A stretch of 61,642 bases of DNA from Microbacterium terregens (lineage in GTDB: Bacteria; Pseudomonadota; Alphaproteobacteria; Sphingomonadales; Sphingomonadaceae), in contig NZ_BSEX01000001.1 in the NCBI RefSeq assembly GCF_027922045.1, forward strand, positions 241,348 to 302,989, in the 5' to 3' direction. The notes under the pieces were generated by a model. It worked only from the letters and a program-made list of their open reading frames with translations, was not told where the DNA came from and did no database searches. The translations under genes and the position numbers were made by a program. Below, piece after piece: positions 60,473 through 61,642 of this stretch (position 1 is its first letter; each line of letters begins with the position of its first letter).

Positions 60473-61536
60473 CCCTTCGCATCACCTGGCGCCGTGCAAT
60501 CGTGGCGCTACTTGGCCTGGCGGCGGCAGGGATGCTCTTCGCCTGGTCCGGCGTGTTCAACGTCGCCGCGTCGAGCGGCCATTGGGCGATCACGGACTGG
60601 TTCCTGCACTGGACCATGCGCAATTCGGTGCGCACCCACGCCGCGTTCGCCGGTGAGAAGGCACCACGCGACGACCTGGGGCTCGTCAGCGCGGCGGGCC
60701 ACTTCAAGAACAGCTGCGCCGTCTGCCACGGCGCGCCCGGTGTGCCGCCGTCGCCGGTGATGCGGGCTGCCACCCCGCATGCGCCCAACCTTTCGATCAA
60801 CGCGCGCGAATGGGATGACCGCCAGCTGTTCTGGATCGTCCAGCACGGCGTGAAGTTCACGGGCATGCCGGCCTGGGCTGCCAAGGACCGCCCGGACGAG
60901 ATCCGCCGCATGGTCGCCTTCGTCCGCCGCCTGCCGCGGATGACGCCCGCGCAATACCGGTCGCTGACGGAGGAGGCGCCTGCCGCGCCCCTGGCCGGCG
61001 TCTCCGATGCGACGCTTCGCACCTGCACCGGCTGCCACGGGGCAGACGGACGCGGGCGCGGCGCCGACGACGTTCCGGTCCTCGGCGGCCAGCAGCCCGG
61101 CTATCTGCTCGCGGCGCTGCGCGGCTATGCGAGCGGAGACCGCCAGAGTGCGGTGATGCGGGAAGTCGCGGTCATGCTTTCCGACGCGGAGATGCAGGCG
61201 CTGGCACGCCATTTCGCCGCCATGCCGGGACTGCGTCCCCTATCCGCCGGCGAAGGCACCGCCGCGGCCGCCCGCCTGGTTTCGCGCGGGCTCCCTGAAG
61301 AGGAGCTTCCGGCCTGCCGTTCCTGTCACAAGCCAGGAGGACGCGCACCGGTGATCGAAGGCCAGAAGGCGGGCTATATCGCCGACCGCCTGCGCCATTG
61401 GCAGGGCGAGGAAGTCGAGGTCGACGCCCGCCAGTCGCAGGCGACGATGCCGGTGATCGCGCGCCGCATCCCCAAGGAGATGATCGAGCCGCTCGCCGCC
61501 TATCTCGAGCACGGCGTGGCGCGGCAAACCGACTGA
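60469..61536 (+). CDS. Tri-haem cytochrome c
   Basis: A 355-residue protein with an N-terminal membrane anchor (about residues 10-30: A-I-V-A-L-L-G-L-A-A-A-G-M-L-F) and three haem-binding motifs: C-A-V-C-H, C-T-G-C-H and C-R-S-C-H, each in its own cytochrome c domain. It probably passes electrons to the caa3 oxidase from the periplasmic side. It is last in the operon, coupled to ctaG. Similar multi-haem cytochromes with alcohol dehydrogenases exist; position favours oxidase supply. Confidence 0.88.
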   Translation: MTLRITWRRAIVALLGLAAAGMLFAWSGVFNVAASSGHWAITDWFLHWTMRNSVRTHAAFAGEKAPRDDLGLVSAAGHFKNSCAVCHGAPGVPPSPVMRAATPHAPNLSINAREWDDRQLFWIVQHGVKFTGMPAWAAKDRPDEIRRMVAFVRRLPRMTPAQYRSLTEEAPAAPLAGVSDATLRTCTGCHGADGRGRGADDVPVLGGQQPGYLLAALRGYASGDRQSAVMREVAVMLSDAEMQALARHFAAMPGLRPLSAGEGTAAAARLVSRGLPEEELPACRSCHKPGGRAPVIEGQKAGYIADRLRHWQGEEVEVDARQSQATMPVIARRIPKEMIEPLAAYLEHGVARQTD

Positions 61537-61552
61537 CGCCCAGGCCTCCACA

Positions 61553-61640
61553 GTGCTCCTGCGAAAGCAGGAGCCCAGGGTTCCGCACGCCGACGCTTGT
61601 TGTTCTGCTTGGCCCTGGATTCCTGCCTGCGCAGGAATAC
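61553..61640. repeat. Diverged copy of the inverted repeat at 53.7 kb
   Basis: The segment begins GTGCTCCTGCG...AGCAGGAGCCCAGGG and ends with TTGGCCCTGGATTCCTGCC...GCAGGAATAC, sharing both arms with the element at 53695-53781, with several changes in each arm. It lies 16 bases after the tri-haem cytochrome gene and ends 2 bases before the window edge. Confidence 0.75.
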
Positions 61641-61642
61641 GG

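Overview
The window is a gene-dense, very GC-rich chromosomal segment of an alphaproteobacterium, most likely a sphingomonad (Sphingomonas or a close relative). The pointers are a ChpT-type histidine phosphotransferase, an alphaproteobacterial RpoH, a cysteine-free MucR/Ros regulator, a tonB-exbB-exbD-exbD cluster and short imperfect palindromic repeats between genes. Nearly all genes are core or metabolic. I see no prophage, insertion sequence, CRISPR array or integrase.

Layout. 0-5 kb: a secreted unknown protein, a ferredoxin-like protein, a J-domain protein, then a SulP transporter coupled to a beta-carbonic anhydrase, and the RNase P RNA gene on the minus strand. 5-10.2 kb, minus strand: a JAMM-type protease-like protein, chpT, a divergent cheA, cheW and cheY, then an amidase. 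10.2-17 kb: rluD, rpoH, mtgA, ybaB-dnaX with the SRP RNA gene directly upstream, and dcd. 17-20 kb: the TonB energising complex. 20-27 kb: folate genes (folB and a pteridine-reductase-like SDR), GNAT, DUF1285, NUDIX, cca and a GGDEF-EAL protein. 27-32 kb: parC, purC-purS-purQ, a queuosine-precursor transporter and tRNA-Arg(TCT). 32-36.5 kb: an isochorismatase-family hydrolase, ada, a Gfo/Idh/MocA oxidoreductase, mucR and alkB.

36.5-47.2 kb is the most interesting region: one tightly coupled eight-gene operon, CheW - CheR(TPR) - CheW - MCP - CheA(REC) - CheB - REC/pseudo-REC histidine kinase - REC/histidine kinase/REC. The first six genes have the composition of a Pseudomonas Wsp chemosensory system. 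The expected output protein, the REC-GGDEF diguanylate cyclase WspR, is absent, and its place is taken by two receiver-headed histidine kinases. This looks like a chemosensory array feeding into two-component kinases. It is separate from the CheA-CheW-CheY set beside chpT.

47.2-61.6 kb: an L,D-transpeptidase-like protein, nadE, an MpaB-family oxygenase, a formaldehyde detoxification operon (frmA - VOC - fghA), a CocE-type hydrolase, and a caa3-type cytochrome oxidase operon (coxB with fused cytochrome c, a coxA-coxC fusion, a small membrane protein, ctaG and a tri-haem cytochrome c). Three inverted-repeat elements lie between genes in this part. Functional calls come from reading motifs and domain order. 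No database search was run.
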